From contig NC_026735.1 in the NCBI RefSeq assembly GCF_000210295.1, forward strand, positions 197,749-261,748: a stretch of 64,000 nt of DNA. Direction: 5' to 3'. The notes under the pieces were generated by a model that saw only the letters and a program-made list of their open reading frames with translations, ran no database searches and was not told the origin of the DNA. This document shows, one piece after another, positions 1 to 12,526 of the stretch; the stretch's first letter is position 1; every line of letters begins with the position of its first letter. Source of the DNA: Trypanosoma brucei gambiense DAL972 (Eukaryota; Euglenozoa; Kinetoplastea; Trypanosomatida; Trypanosomatidae). The translations under genes and the position numbers were made by a program.

Positions 1-2775
<2,775 letters not shown>

Positions 2776-3606
2776 TTAATTGGTATTACGTGCTGCGGAT
2801 TGTCCCATCTGCAACACTGCTTCATTTGGCAGCTCTTCCTCTTTCCCTGTAACAGTCATAATCCAGAAGGAAATATCCTCTTTGGTCTTCATGAACACCA
2901 CAACACATATTAGAAAGCCACCGATGCCCACCATGATAATGGTTGAAATGGTACTTTCGTGGCAGAACTGACCAATACTGCAAGGAGGGTCCAGCCTCTT
3001 ATACGGGACATTTTTCAAATTTTCCCCAATAAATATAGCCTGCGAGCTAAACGCAAGCATATCATTTCTTTTGGTGATGGGATGGAGCACTTCCGCAAGT
3101 GATACCATGCATTTAGTGGGAAACTTAATGGGGTCGTGTCTATTGTCAGAACTTCGCCTTCGGATTCTGTGTGCGTTTGTGTTCCAGTCCATTGACGCAC
3201 CAAAGTACAAACCGTATGCATAAAGGTTTTTGCGAAAGCTTATTTGCTCCTCTAGCAAGGAGATATCGCATTGCTTGTTGAGAGGACCACCATACGCGTC
3301 CCGTACGATCCAGAATTGTTTGCAGAAGCACCTTGAAAGATCCTCCAGTATGGCTTTGGTGATTTCATCCATGGTGCGTCTTGTAACCACTGCAAAATAC
3401 CGTATTGAGGGACCCATAAGTATAAGTGAGGAATTAACACTGTCTTTTCTCTTTGCGCTTTCATCGCTGGTATTCGGTCCAGTTTCCGGTACAAGTCCCG
3501 AGTCTTCGGTTTCCTCCGCATCATCATCTTCATCCGGCGGGTCAGCCGAAGTCACGCCCATGAGGTAAATTAGAACAATGGCCGCTGCGAAGTAGCGACT
3601 TGACAT
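2776..3606 (-). CDS. Predicted type I membrane protein, unknown function
   Basis: This 276-aa frame starts at the ATG at 3606; the open frame extends 14 codons further but only to a TTG. Residues 1-21 form a clear signal peptide (MSSRYFAAAIVLIYLMGVTS). An acidic stretch follows (about residues 24-35), then a luminal or extracellular domain with several cysteines and two N-glycosylation sequons near residues 45 and 58. A single transmembrane helix lies at about 219-239, followed by a tail of about 37 residues. The layout is that of a type I protein of the secretory pathway. No family was recognised. The mRNA probably begins near the AG at 3728-3729 on the minus strand. Confidence 0.72.
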   Translation of the reverse strand: MSSRYFAAAIVLIYLMGVTSADPPDEDDDAEETEDSGLVPETGPNTSDESAKRKDSVNSSLILMGPSIRYFAVVTRRTMDEITKAILEDLSRCFCKQFWIVRDAYGGPLNKQCDISLLEEQISFRKNLYAYGLYFGASMDWNTNAHRIRRRSSDNRHDPIKFPTKCMVSLAEVLHPITKRNDMLAFSSQAIFIGENLKNVPYKRLDPPCSIGQFCHESTISTIIMVGIGGFLICVVVFMKTKEDISFWIMTVTGKEEELPNEAVLQMGQSAARNTN

Positions 3607-4185
3607 GATATTGAGCACGAACCAAACCAGAAATTCAGCAGAATACAAAGGTATACGGGTGGTAATGAATGCCGACCAAAATAACCTCCCGTCCCCGACT
3701 CACTTATCCCGTTTCTAAACCTTCCCACTGAGAATAATTTCTTTCGGAGCGAGCATAAAACAAAGTAACAATAACAACAACAACAACAACAACAGCAACA
3801 ACAAAGAAAGTACAAGAAAGAAACCACAGGGAGAATTATTCTCTTTGTGCAGGAGTCAAATTGTATACAAAAAAAAAGTACCTAAAAAGGCAATAAATAT
3901 AAAACTAGAAAAAAAAAATTAACATTTCGATCACTGGCCAACTTTCATCAACCTGTTAAATAACTCCCAAGCTTTCAGGGCAGGATTGGTAACTGCTTTT
4001 ACAGATCAGCGTCCCCAAAGCCGCAATGAGGTTGCTTATCAGTTACGACATTAAAGAACAGATACACACGCCCACACACCACACAACGAAAGGAGAAAAC
4101 AGAGGGCAAGTGATGCTTTCCCAATTTCATTCGGTTCATTCACCCCCTCCCCTCCGGTGTGGGTGTGTTGGATCGAAATACGGCA
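3607..4185. other. Intergenic region with an AAC microsatellite
   Basis: No gene is seen. On the minus strand a GTT-rich stretch (AAC repeat on the plus strand, about 3769-3803) precedes an AG at 3728-3729 that could be the splice acceptor of the membrane protein gene. The remainder should be the 3' UTR of the rhomboid gene. Confidence 0.55.
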
Positions 4186-5031
4186 TTAAGTGTATAACGT
4201 GCGGCGAAAGCGGTGTCTTCGCCTGTGCTCCCGCCACCAACGCCATCCCAACCCCATTAAAACTCCAGCTCCTAAACCCCCCAAGTGGGCGGCGTGGCCA
4301 ACAGTTTCGCCAGGTCCCCACCACCACCCCCATCCCGTACCTGATGATCCCGATGTGGGTTTCCCCCCGAGTGTTGCGGTAGCGAGTTTGAAGACCTCCA
4401 AAGCAGCTGCCATCCACACAGTAATCCAAGTGCCCCTGTAGGCTGCTCCAAACCCATGAATCGCGTATCCACCAGCGCTGGCTCCACACATGAAGGATGT
4501 ATCCACCCTGTGCTTTCCCATACTGTACGTTACACTCCCAACCCAACTGTCAAACTGTGACTTAAGGGTGGAGAAGATACCTTCCTCTTCTTCATGAAAG
4601 AAACCAATGAGACTCTTCACAGAGAACATTCCCTTCCATCTCTTCCACTTCAACTGCGCGTAGTCAAAAAGCAGCTGCCCAGCAACACCGCTGACGCCCC
4701 CAATAATGAGAACGGCGGTTGCGCCAGCGGCCTCCTTGATGCTTTTCCACATGCCGCGGTCCGCTACACCGATCTGAAAGCAATCTTCCCCGAGCTCTAA
4801 GAGTGTGCACAATAGCAGCATCACGTTTCCCACAAAGTGTTCATCAGAAGCATGCACAAACATATGCGTTACGAGGACAAGCGGGTTACGCTTAAATGCC
4901 GAGACGGAAAAGCCATAGTCCTGCACACGTGCCAGGCACTGAAAAGGAGTTGGCCACTTTCCATCCGCAAAATGGACAAGCAAGCAAATCCATACGGGCG
5001 TCAGGCGGATTGCTATGCATGTGGGAATCAT
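4186..5031 (-). CDS. Rhomboid-family intramembrane serine protease
   Basis: Rhomboids cut transmembrane substrates within the bilayer. This frame gives 281 aa from the ATG at 5031; an upstream extension begins only with TTG. All family landmarks are present: the H-x3-N motif in an early helix (His65, Asn69) followed by LLELGE; the catalytic serine in GASAGG (Ser185); and the histidine motif HAAHLGGLGAG near the C-terminus (probable catalytic His249). The residue after the catalytic serine is Ala rather than the usual Gly, which still fits GxSx. A long acidic loop of about 60 residues separates the central helices, and the tail is strongly basic. Catalytic residues are intact, so it is probably active. 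It may be mitochondrial or in the secretory pathway; the sequence does not decide this. Confidence 0.85.
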   Translation of the reverse strand: MIPTCIAIRLTPVWICLLVHFADGKWPTPFQCLARVQDYGFSVSAFKRNPLVLVTHMFVHASDEHFVGNVMLLLCTLLELGEDCFQIGVADRGMWKSIKEAAGATAVLIIGGVSGVAGQLLFDYAQLKWKRWKGMFSVKSLIGFFHEEEEGIFSTLKSQFDSWVGSVTYSMGKHRVDTSFMCGASAGGYAIHGFGAAYRGTWITVWMAAALEVFKLATATLGGKPTSGSSGTGWGWWWGPGETVGHAAHLGGLGAGVLMGLGWRWWREHRRRHRFRRTLYT

Positions 5032-6016
5032 CACCGTCCCTGAGAAGCCACACAAATGCTCCCTCGCAACAATTCACGTCGTCTTCTTCCCGTGCGCCAC
5101 TCGAGTCGGCGCAGCGCGACGAGTTCCTTTCACTTGGCGTGCAATTTAGTAATGAAGCACACCCTAACCCCTAAAGGAACAACAACGGACCTGTTAGGGT
5201 AAATGTCCCAGCTCCGTCCCACTGCACGCCACCGTTCCTAACCTTCGTTTCACAAAACCCCCTCTTTTTTTCCCCCTCACCAGTATTGAGGCAACTGGGA
5301 GACTGACGTAGCCGACAGCAGAGACGGCAAGAGCTGGTTAGTTGAAGCCTTCACACACGGGTTAACACTGCGCGATCATCAACAACTACAACCTAGTTTC
5401 CGTACAAGCACACGAGGCCTACAAAAACAACCACCAGACGGTAAGCAAAAGTCAAAGAATGAGAAGAAGTTCGTACAAAGCACTCTGAACGTAGGAAAAA
5501 AAAATGGAAGGGAAGGCAGTAAAGCAAGCAAAAAAGTGTAAAATGCGGGCGGCCACGCTAGACCAAGTAATTGTGTCAACACACAGATGCTAAAGTGAAC
5601 AATCAAAAGACACTAGAAGAAGTGTGGGATGTGTTCACAGGTAACAGTCGAACGACAGAGATGAAAGGAAAACAAACGGATCAAAGGATGAAAAGTGGAA
5701 AGGCGAGAGGCGAATAGGGATTGTTGGCTCCCTCTTCCCAGGTGGCGAAAACATGTTCACTTAAAGTCTTTTTGACTTTTTCTACACCGTACTAGAACCC
5801 CCTTTAACTTAACCAGTAGCCATATAAAGAATCATATATTAAAATACCTACAATCTGCTACAGCCGAAGAGTGAAGCAGTACAACAGACACGATTATATT
5901 TATGTCCACGTGACCCAACGCAACAGCAGAAAAGGGGGAAAAGCTGCTTAAGTCGAACAGTTAACGGTGCGCAAATTGACACAGGCACATCAACTGCAAA
6001 CATCAGCATGTTCGCT
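5032..6016. other. Intergenic region between rhomboid and VDAC copy 1
   Basis: No gene is seen. This stretch should hold the rhomboid 5' UTR and splice signals, and the 3' UTR of VDAC copy 1. The 3' UTR sequence next to the VDAC stop differs completely from that of copy 2. Confidence 0.55.
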
Positions 6017-6829
6017 CTACGAATGGGTAATAAGGACACCGGGTTTGAGGCTCTTATCCACTGTCACCGCAACAGTCCAGTTATCAATGAGTTTCGCAAT
6101 ATACACTGCTGCCCATTCAAGTTTCTTGTTTACACGCGCCTTGAGCACGTTGCCCTTCACCAGAACACAGTCTGCTTCCACACCAACAACACCTGTCCAT
6201 GGCTGGCCACGTCCGCACACAACCTCAGCACCAACAACGACACGATGGGGGCACTTTGGCACACGAGCAGTGATACTGGTGGTGTATGTGTTGAGTTTAT
6301 TTGTGCGGACGGCTGCCGTGTAACCGCAGCGCGCGTAGCGGCACGAAGCAGTCCAATCACAGTTGCCTTTTGCTCCCAAATTGTAGAGAGCACCGCAGCC
6401 AACGCTGCAGTATGGCCCGATAGCTGTACCAGCACCAACTTCCAACGTTTTTTTCGTCAGTTTTTCATGCAGGGAAAGGAGACCCTGAAAGTTTCCTTCA
6501 TGGCTCACCTCGTAGTTCCCATTTTTGTTCACCACACCCTCAATTTTGTGGCCTTTATAGTGGTACGTCACAGTTCCAGTGACATTTGAGGTAGATGTTG
6601 CGTACGTGCCCTTCAAGGCCGCACCGCACTGACTGATCGTATATTCCAGATCTGTTGAAAATGCGCCATCGGATGTGACGGTGGGGTTCAGGATGAGTTT
6701 GTCCTTGGGACCTTTGAACTTGGACTCCAGTTTCCACTTTTGCGCACTGCTGTAGTTCTTTGTCAGTAGGTCTTTCGCATCCTTGTGGTAGTCCTTATAC
6801 AGGACGAGGGATTTTGCAGGTGCAAACAT
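6017..6829 (-). CDS. VDAC: Voltage-dependent anion channel (mitochondrial outer-membrane porin), copy 1
   Basis: VDAC is the beta-barrel pore for metabolites in the mitochondrial outer membrane. The 270-aa product is close to the usual VDAC length of about 280. It has the expected short N-terminal segment (MFAPAKSLVLYKDYHKDAKD, then LLTKNY) and then alternating hydrophobic and polar residues typical of beta strands throughout, with no hydrophobic helix. The start is the first ATG, about 40 nt after a good splice acceptor. The protein is identical to copy 2 (7332-8144). Only two silent differences between the two coding copies were seen: an Asp codon at 6701 versus 8016, and an Ile codon near the stop at 6029 versus 7344. 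Identification as the T. brucei-type VDAC is by recognition of the sequence. Confidence 0.9.
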   Translation of the reverse strand: MFAPAKSLVLYKDYHKDAKDLLTKNYSSAQKWKLESKFKGPKDKLILNPTVTSDGAFSTDLEYTISQCGAALKGTYATSTSNVTGTVTYHYKGHKIEGVVNKNGNYEVSHEGNFQGLLSLHEKLTKKTLEVGAGTAIGPYCSVGCGALYNLGAKGNCDWTASCRYARCGYTAAVRTNKLNTYTTSITARVPKCPHRVVVGAEVVCGRGQPWTGVVGVEADCVLVKGNVLKARVNKKLEWAAVYIAKLIDNWTVAVTVDKSLKPGVLITHS

Positions 6830-6869
6830 CCTTGTAACGGAAAGTTGTTTGAATAATAAAGAATATTAG

Positions 6870-6912
6870 CTAGTGACGATAAGGGTGTGGTAAAATAGAT
6901 GAAAAGAAAGGG
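6870..6912 (-). promoter_or_regulatory. Probable trans-splice acceptor of VDAC copy 1
   Basis: On the minus strand a pyrimidine tract (complement of about 6898-6925) is followed by AG at 6871-6870, leaving a 5' UTR of about 40 nt. The same sequence is present upstream of copy 2. Confidence 0.6.
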
Positions 6913-6961
6913 GGAAACGAGAGGCTTGAGCGACAGGTCACACGACAGGTGTAAGAAGTCA

Positions 6962-7330
6962 TGTGGAAATAATTTGTATTGCGTGTCCACATGTGTACCT
7001 TACGTAACTGTGGACCAACGTAGTCGTAATAAAGGGCTGAATTCCTAATTGCTAAGTTTGCACGGTAAATACAATGCGCGTTTATACATATAGATGCTGC
7101 TAAGTGTTTTTGCCTCCCGGGCTTCCATCCCCCCTGGCAGAGCTGCCGATACAATCCATCCTAACGCTCGATAAAACATAGGTGAAAGCTCGACGAATAC
7201 CCACCCTATTATTGGCTCCGTTCTTGTCCATGTTACCCAACTTTGGCGGTAAATTGCTGGTACACCGAAAACGAACAAACAATAAAAAAATACGTTCAAA
7301 GAAAAAAAAATAAAGTAATATAGTAAACGA
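6962..7330. other. Spacer between the two VDAC copies
   Basis: This unique sequence has no gene. It holds the 3' UTR of copy 2 and the region upstream of copy 1. It is A-rich near copy 2. Confidence 0.55.
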
Positions 7331-7331
7331 T

Positions 7332-8144
7332 CTACGAATGGGTGATAAGGACACCGGGTTTGAGGCTCTTATCCACTGTCACCGCAACAGTCCAGTTATC
7401 AATGAGTTTCGCAATATACACTGCTGCCCATTCAAGTTTCTTGTTTACACGCGCCTTGAGCACGTTGCCCTTCACCAGAACACAGTCTGCTTCCACACCA
7501 ACAACACCTGTCCATGGCTGGCCACGTCCGCACACAACCTCAGCACCAACAACGACACGATGGGGGCACTTTGGCACACGAGCAGTGATACTGGTGGTGT
7601 ATGTGTTGAGTTTATTTGTGCGGACGGCTGCCGTGTAACCGCAGCGCGCGTAGCGGCACGAAGCAGTCCAATCACAGTTGCCTTTTGCTCCCAAATTGTA
7701 GAGAGCACCGCAGCCAACGCTGCAGTATGGCCCGATAGCTGTACCAGCACCAACTTCCAACGTTTTTTTCGTCAGTTTTTCATGCAGGGAAAGGAGACCC
7801 TGAAAGTTTCCTTCATGGCTCACCTCGTAGTTCCCATTTTTGTTCACCACACCCTCAATTTTGTGGCCTTTATAGTGGTACGTCACAGTTCCAGTGACAT
7901 TTGAGGTAGATGTTGCGTACGTGCCCTTCAAGGCCGCACCGCACTGACTGATCGTATATTCCAGATCTGTTGAAAATGCGCCATCGGATGTGACGGTGGG
8001 GTTCAGGATGAGTTTATCCTTGGGACCTTTGAACTTGGACTCCAGTTTCCACTTTTGCGCACTGCTGTAGTTCTTTGTCAGTAGGTCTTTCGCATCCTTG
8101 TGGTAGTCCTTATACAGGACGAGGGATTTTGCAGGTGCAAACAT
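7332..8144 (-). CDS. VDAC: Voltage-dependent anion channel, copy 2
   Basis: This 270-aa beta-barrel porin is identical in protein sequence to copy 1. The first ATG at 8144 lies about 40 nt from a splice acceptor AG at 8186-8185. Transcription runs from copy 2 towards copy 1, so copy 2 is upstream in the array. Its 3' UTR is unrelated to that of copy 1. In trypanosomes 3' UTRs govern mRNA stability and translation, so the copies could be expressed at different levels while making the same protein. Confidence 0.9.
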   Translation of the reverse strand: MFAPAKSLVLYKDYHKDAKDLLTKNYSSAQKWKLESKFKGPKDKLILNPTVTSDGAFSTDLEYTISQCGAALKGTYATSTSNVTGTVTYHYKGHKIEGVVNKNGNYEVSHEGNFQGLLSLHEKLTKKTLEVGAGTAIGPYCSVGCGALYNLGAKGNCDWTASCRYARCGYTAAVRTNKLNTYTTSITARVPKCPHRVVVGAEVVCGRGQPWTGVVGVEADCVLVKGNVLKARVNKKLEWAAVYIAKLIDNWTVAVTVDKSLKPGVLITHS

Positions 8145-8184
8145 CCTTGTAACGGAAAGTTGTTTGAATAATAAAGAATATTAG

Positions 8185-8227
8185 CTAGTGACGATAAGGG
8201 TGTGGTAAAATAGATGAAAAGAAAGGG
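8185..8227 (-). promoter_or_regulatory. Probable trans-splice acceptor of VDAC copy 2
   Basis: Duplicate of the acceptor at 6870-6912, with the same pyrimidine tract and AG (8186-8185). Confidence 0.6.
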
Positions 8228-8276
8228 GGAAACGAGAGGCTTGAGCGACAGGTCACACGACAGGTGTAAGAAGTCA

Positions 8277-9660
8277 TTATTTATGCAGTGTGACAATTTC
8301 CGTTGGCCGAACGGTCCCAACTGTTCTCGACAAGCGTCCTCCGAGTGTTATCTGTTGAATGTACAAAGGTAATCTGGCACCGAATAGTTGATTAGCGAGT
8401 AGACGGCACTGCATTGCGTGATCTGGGAGCGCCGCACCGGAAGTGGGCTCAGGCACAAACTGCGAGGTGCCGCGGCACATTTTTGCTATTGCACCGATTT
8501 GAAAGGAACGAACTCATTGGGGGGGGGGCCGTCGAGAACCTTGCGATATAAGGTGGAGCTTTCGGGCGTAAAAGCTGCTAATGTGCAGTCACCCATACGA
8601 AAAAAAATAAAAAATAAACCACCCTTTCTGCCTCGCAAGTATGTTCAAATCGGCAGAAAGTCGGGGACTAAACACGCACCACCGAAAGAACGTACACGAT
8701 CTTCATAAAATCAGTGGTGTCATCATCCCACCCATCTTTCTGCAGTACAAGTAATGGTGGTGGAAGAGATGATGGTAGCGTCACTTTAAAGTAGAAGCGC
8801 TATTTAGTTCCGTCGCGAGCTAGTGTGGAAGTAAAAATACAAAAGGATCATGTGAGTATTCAAGTCCCGACACTCACGTTGGGCACACATGTCTGCGGCA
8901 TCTCCAGTACTTTTTTCCCCATCAAAACAACACCCATCTTCGTGCGCCGACGCGCGGGCGGAAGCACATCTAAGAACATCACGCGTTTGTGTGTTTGTAC
9001 GCAATACGGCGTGCACGTGAGTGCCGAATGAAAGAAACTTCAGAAAGGATAAGGGGCACAAAGGAATCATTGCAGTGAATAAAACAAAAAAAAAGAGTAA
9101 TGATGGCAGATGACATTTTGTGGGTGTGAGACGAACAGGGCAAGAACTAAAAAAATAAAACGGGAAGGATCGTTACCCCCGCGTTGGAGTCGTATGGTGT
9201 GTATGTTTGCTCTTAATAATAAGTACCACAGCCGTTTGGACACTTACCCAAACAGTCACGGCCGCTGAACTTCCATGTAGTGAGACCATCACGCCTTCCT
9301 GTGGGTCCACTTCCCTTGTTGAAACCGTTCTTAATGTTAGTAGCCTGAATACATTCTAACGTGTGGGCACGCAAGAGCGAGAAAACAAAACATCTTCCGC
9401 GAAACAATGTTGCCCGCAGCTCGTGGTGCACCCGTAGCGCAAACCAACAAACAGTGCGCATTTAATAATTTGGACAATTGCCACATGCGCTAGTCAAGCA
9501 TATACGTAAACAACCGCAGCACGAACCAATCAACCATGCCTCTTGATGACTAAACACATGCGAAGCACTCGAGCAAGCAGTTTGCCGGTCCTCGCGTATT
9601 CATTGAGGCAGTGCCGGGGCTGTGGTCGATACCGTTCTGACGAAACTTCAACTGTGAGCC
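8277..9660. other. Intergenic region upstream of VDAC
   Basis: About 1.4 kb without a convincing gene. A run of ten G lies at 8519-8528. A minus-strand frame at 9213-9461 ends in a cysteine/glycine-rich stretch, but it starts poorly and was not called. The rest should be the 3' UTR of the 770-aa gene and VDAC splice signals. Confidence 0.5.
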
Positions 9661-11973
9661 TCACATAGGGTCCGAAACACCGTGCCTGCGGGATCTATGT
9701 ACTGCAGCCTCTTGAAGTACCTGCCGAAGTAACAGCAAACCGTAGGGAATCAAACGCGCCTCTCCTGCACCCGGCGCTGCGTGGGATGCCCTGTCACCCC
9801 CTAACGCATCAGGTTCCTCGCCGCCAGTGTCTTGTGCATAGTTGGGCACTGAACCACTTAAGCCCGTGAGTGTCCTACTGCCCCTGGCGCCGGCAACATT
9901 CGTTGAAAAAGCAGGAGCATGTGTGTCTTCAGTTTTGTGCAGAAGTGGCTGCGGTTGAAACGCCGCCGTCACTTCACTTGTGGCCTTGCAGGTGCCGCCT
10001 TCAAATGGATGTTCGGTAAGTTCACCGGATGCTGGAAAGAGTCGTGCATAAGTCGGTGGCAACGGAGCAGCGGAACATGACGAGGGTGGCTGCTCCCGGC
10101 CACGGTTACCGCTCTTGTCATCCGCATCATCGGCAGGGCCGCTTTGACCTCGACCTTCTCTGCCACGCTGCGTCGAGCCGCCTACTGAAATCGGGGGTGC
10201 CGTGTGCGCTTCCCACGGGTGTGAGGTGGTGCTCTCCCCGCTTTGCTTGCTCACCGAAGCGGGACCCGCGCTCGCTCCCGTGGCTTCTGTGAGCGTAGAG
10301 CCTCCACACGTTCCTATGTCATCATCGGTTACTATGGTGCTTACGCCAGCAGCAAGTGGGCAGTATGTGCGCGATGCCGCACCAGCGTAGGAGTCTTGCA
10401 GGGTGCTGGACTTCAAACCGGCGTGATCAGCATTAATGGCGCCGGCACATTGACGCGTAGTGGGGGGGAGGGCCGTTATCTTGGACAACATCGAGCGGTT
10501 TAATGGACCGTCATCCTTTTGCCCTGTGAGCATCGGCGACTTTGCACAACCAACGTCGACCATCTCAATTAGTTGGCTAGGGGCCTTCAATTCGCCTTCA
10601 CTTTCATCCACCAAGTCCCCTCGAGTTACCGGTGAACTGGAAACCTCTTTGCCCAAGACTGGTGTCACGGGCGTAACGGTTGCACTAACGGACACGTGTG
10701 AGTGGGGTGCCTCCTCTACATCGTGCATACTTCTTTCCTCTTTACTGCAAAAGTCTGTCCCAGATATGGAAACGACACCGTCTTCAGTGCGAAAAAGACT
10801 TTCAACGGTGTCTTCTGCGGCCGCATTGGGTGAGGGTTCGTGCAGCGATGCTTCTAGCTTATCAGTCGGTAAACGGGGGCCGTTCAACACCTCCCCACGT
10901 GGCTGCTCGCGCTGTTTACCCCACCAACACTGCAGATCACCAACTTCACCGTTATGATAACGGTGAACATTTTTACTATTGCTATAGTCAGCACTTCTTC
11001 CAACGTCACTGCTGTCGGTTCTGTCGCCGCCCCTCCCGTTCTCATGTAATGCCATTTCGCCCGCCGTACTGCACAACGAAAAGGTGGTGCCGTCAGCGGG
11101 AAGTTCTTCACTGCAATGGATAGGTTCTCTCTGCCCTTTACACCCTCCTTGTTGCACGTCTAAGCAAGGTGGGCTGTCAACCAGTTCAGTTTGCGTATCG
11201 CTTTCAGCAGCCTCGGGCACTTTCAAGTTATCCACTGCCTCGGAGGCGCTGACCTTCCCATTAGTGTCGTGACCTTTACTGAGAGCCATTTCATCCCCGC
11301 ACGTTAGCGGCCGTCCTGTCTCTTCTCCTATTCTCCTGCCCGACATCAGCCCACTCGTGGCCCCGTCACTGTGTTCAATGTTGGTAGTCAATCTCCCTTT
11401 GTTCGTCTCGGGTCCAGCCGCAGGATAGCCGTCTTTACCCTTAGCCTCACCAAAGCCTTCGTCTCGTGCTGTTGGCGGTTCCTCCATGAGGGTTTCGTCA
11501 TTCCATATAATTCCCCTCGTGCGATTTCTGGAGGGCGGGGCGCGTCCACCAGAGGGAGTAGATGATTTTTTAGGAGGGTTAGGAGTTGTGCAGTCCGTAA
11601 CCTCCCCATGAAGACCCAGGAAACGAACCCGTCGGTGAACAGCACTTTCCAAATCAACCCACTGCGAGTCCGCTACGGAAACAACCGCGGATAGAATGAT
11701 TTGTAAACACGCAACCTTTTCAGCTACTTGATCATTGCACACGTTCACCTCTCCTCCTACACAGGGCGACGAAGCGCAGAGGGTGGCGAGAGAGTCAACC
11801 ACACCAATGGCCCGTCGAACCGCTGCGAGAGCCTCTTCCGATGGATTACCAAAATCGCCGCTGTAAGGTCCTTCAATATGCGGCTCGGATGGAAGTGAAA
11901 GAGGAGCTGGGGATGAACCCGCCGCGGCGGTACACTGTCTTTGATATCGTTCGTAGTGTGGTTGCCCTGACAT
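9661..11973 (-). CDS. Large, mostly disordered protein of unknown function
   Basis: The frame gives 770 aa from the ATG at 11973; an 18-codon extension begins only at TTG. Residues of about 40-125 contain a predicted helical stretch (NPSEEALAAVRRAIGVVDSL and following), the only part that looks folded. The rest is rich in Gly, Ser, Thr, Glu and Pro and looks disordered, with no repeats, membrane segment or signal peptide. No family was recognised. The long open frame, ATG start and array position support a real gene. It may be a scaffold or regulatory protein, but nothing in the sequence shows this. Confidence 0.68.
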   Translation of the reverse strand: MSGQPHYERYQRQCTAAAGSSPAPLSLPSEPHIEGPYSGDFGNPSEEALAAVRRAIGVVDSLATLCASSPCVGGEVNVCNDQVAEKVACLQIILSAVVSVADSQWVDLESAVHRRVRFLGLHGEVTDCTTPNPPKKSSTPSGGRAPPSRNRTRGIIWNDETLMEEPPTARDEGFGEAKGKDGYPAAGPETNKGRLTTNIEHSDGATSGLMSGRRIGEETGRPLTCGDEMALSKGHDTNGKVSASEAVDNLKVPEAAESDTQTELVDSPPCLDVQQGGCKGQREPIHCSEELPADGTTFSLCSTAGEMALHENGRGGDRTDSSDVGRSADYSNSKNVHRYHNGEVGDLQCWWGKQREQPRGEVLNGPRLPTDKLEASLHEPSPNAAAEDTVESLFRTEDGVVSISGTDFCSKEERSMHDVEEAPHSHVSVSATVTPVTPVLGKEVSSSPVTRGDLVDESEGELKAPSQLIEMVDVGCAKSPMLTGQKDDGPLNRSMLSKITALPPTTRQCAGAINADHAGLKSSTLQDSYAGAASRTYCPLAAGVSTIVTDDDIGTCGGSTLTEATGASAGPASVSKQSGESTTSHPWEAHTAPPISVGGSTQRGREGRGQSGPADDADDKSGNRGREQPPSSCSAAPLPPTYARLFPASGELTEHPFEGGTCKATSEVTAAFQPQPLLHKTEDTHAPAFSTNVAGARGSRTLTGLSGSVPNYAQDTGGEEPDALGGDRASHAAPGAGEARLIPYGLLLLRQVLQEAAVHRSRRHGVSDPM

Positions 11974-12526
11974 GGTCTTTAGAACGATTCTTCCCCTCCT
12001 GTTTACACCAGAAACTGCCTTTACCAAGGGTATCCACGTGCATGGGGGAAAAAAGGAAATGAGTGGGCAAGCATAAGAAGAAACTCAACCGAGAGTCTTT
12101 GTGTGCCAGAGCATAAAATAAGTGTGAACAACAAAGTGCGACACATACAAACGAGCATCACATACCAACAGTTTTATACGTCTGTTTATCAATAACTCGG
12201 ACTTTAATCACAGCGACTGTGTCATACGCCATAACCCAGCGGTAACGACGCTGGCAGGGGAGTTAGTAGAGTACTGCCCCGTGCTGCTCCGCAGCAACCT
12301 CTCCACGCCAATGACGACCCCCTTCCCCGTAAAGACCTACCCATGCACACTTACCAGTTTCGATCAGCGGAAAGGCCACATTACTTTGTAAAAGCGATGC
12401 GCACAATAACAACAACAGCAAAAAAGTGTGAACTTACGGCAACAAGCTAAACTCGAAAGAGTCTTGTTCCTCGCCCCTCACCCACCTCTTTCCGTTTTAC
12501 GACGTGCCACAAGGGTGCCACAATTG
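11974..12526. other. Intergenic region between the 770-aa gene and the SLX9-like gene
   Basis: No gene is seen. It should hold splice signals for the 770-aa gene and the 3' UTR of the SLX9-like gene. Confidence 0.5.

Larger units (their letters stand above)
6016..6961. repeat. Tandem duplication unit 1 (VDAC gene plus 5' region)
   Basis: This segment of about 946 bp matches 7331-8276 at a constant offset of 1315 bp, with only two mismatches noticed by eye. The match covers the coding region, 5' UTR and splice acceptor. It ends right at the stop codon on one side and at 6961 on the other. Confidence 0.85.
7331..8276. repeat. Tandem duplication unit 2 (VDAC gene plus 5' region)
   Basis: Second copy of the repeat at 6016-6961, in direct orientation. 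Near identity implies a recent duplication or continuing gene conversion. Confidence 0.85.

Noticed and set aside
6008..6589. Plus-strand frames of about 190 codons opposite the VDAC genes (also 7338-7904)
   Set aside because: They are antisense shadows of the VDAC coding sequence and occur identically in both copies.
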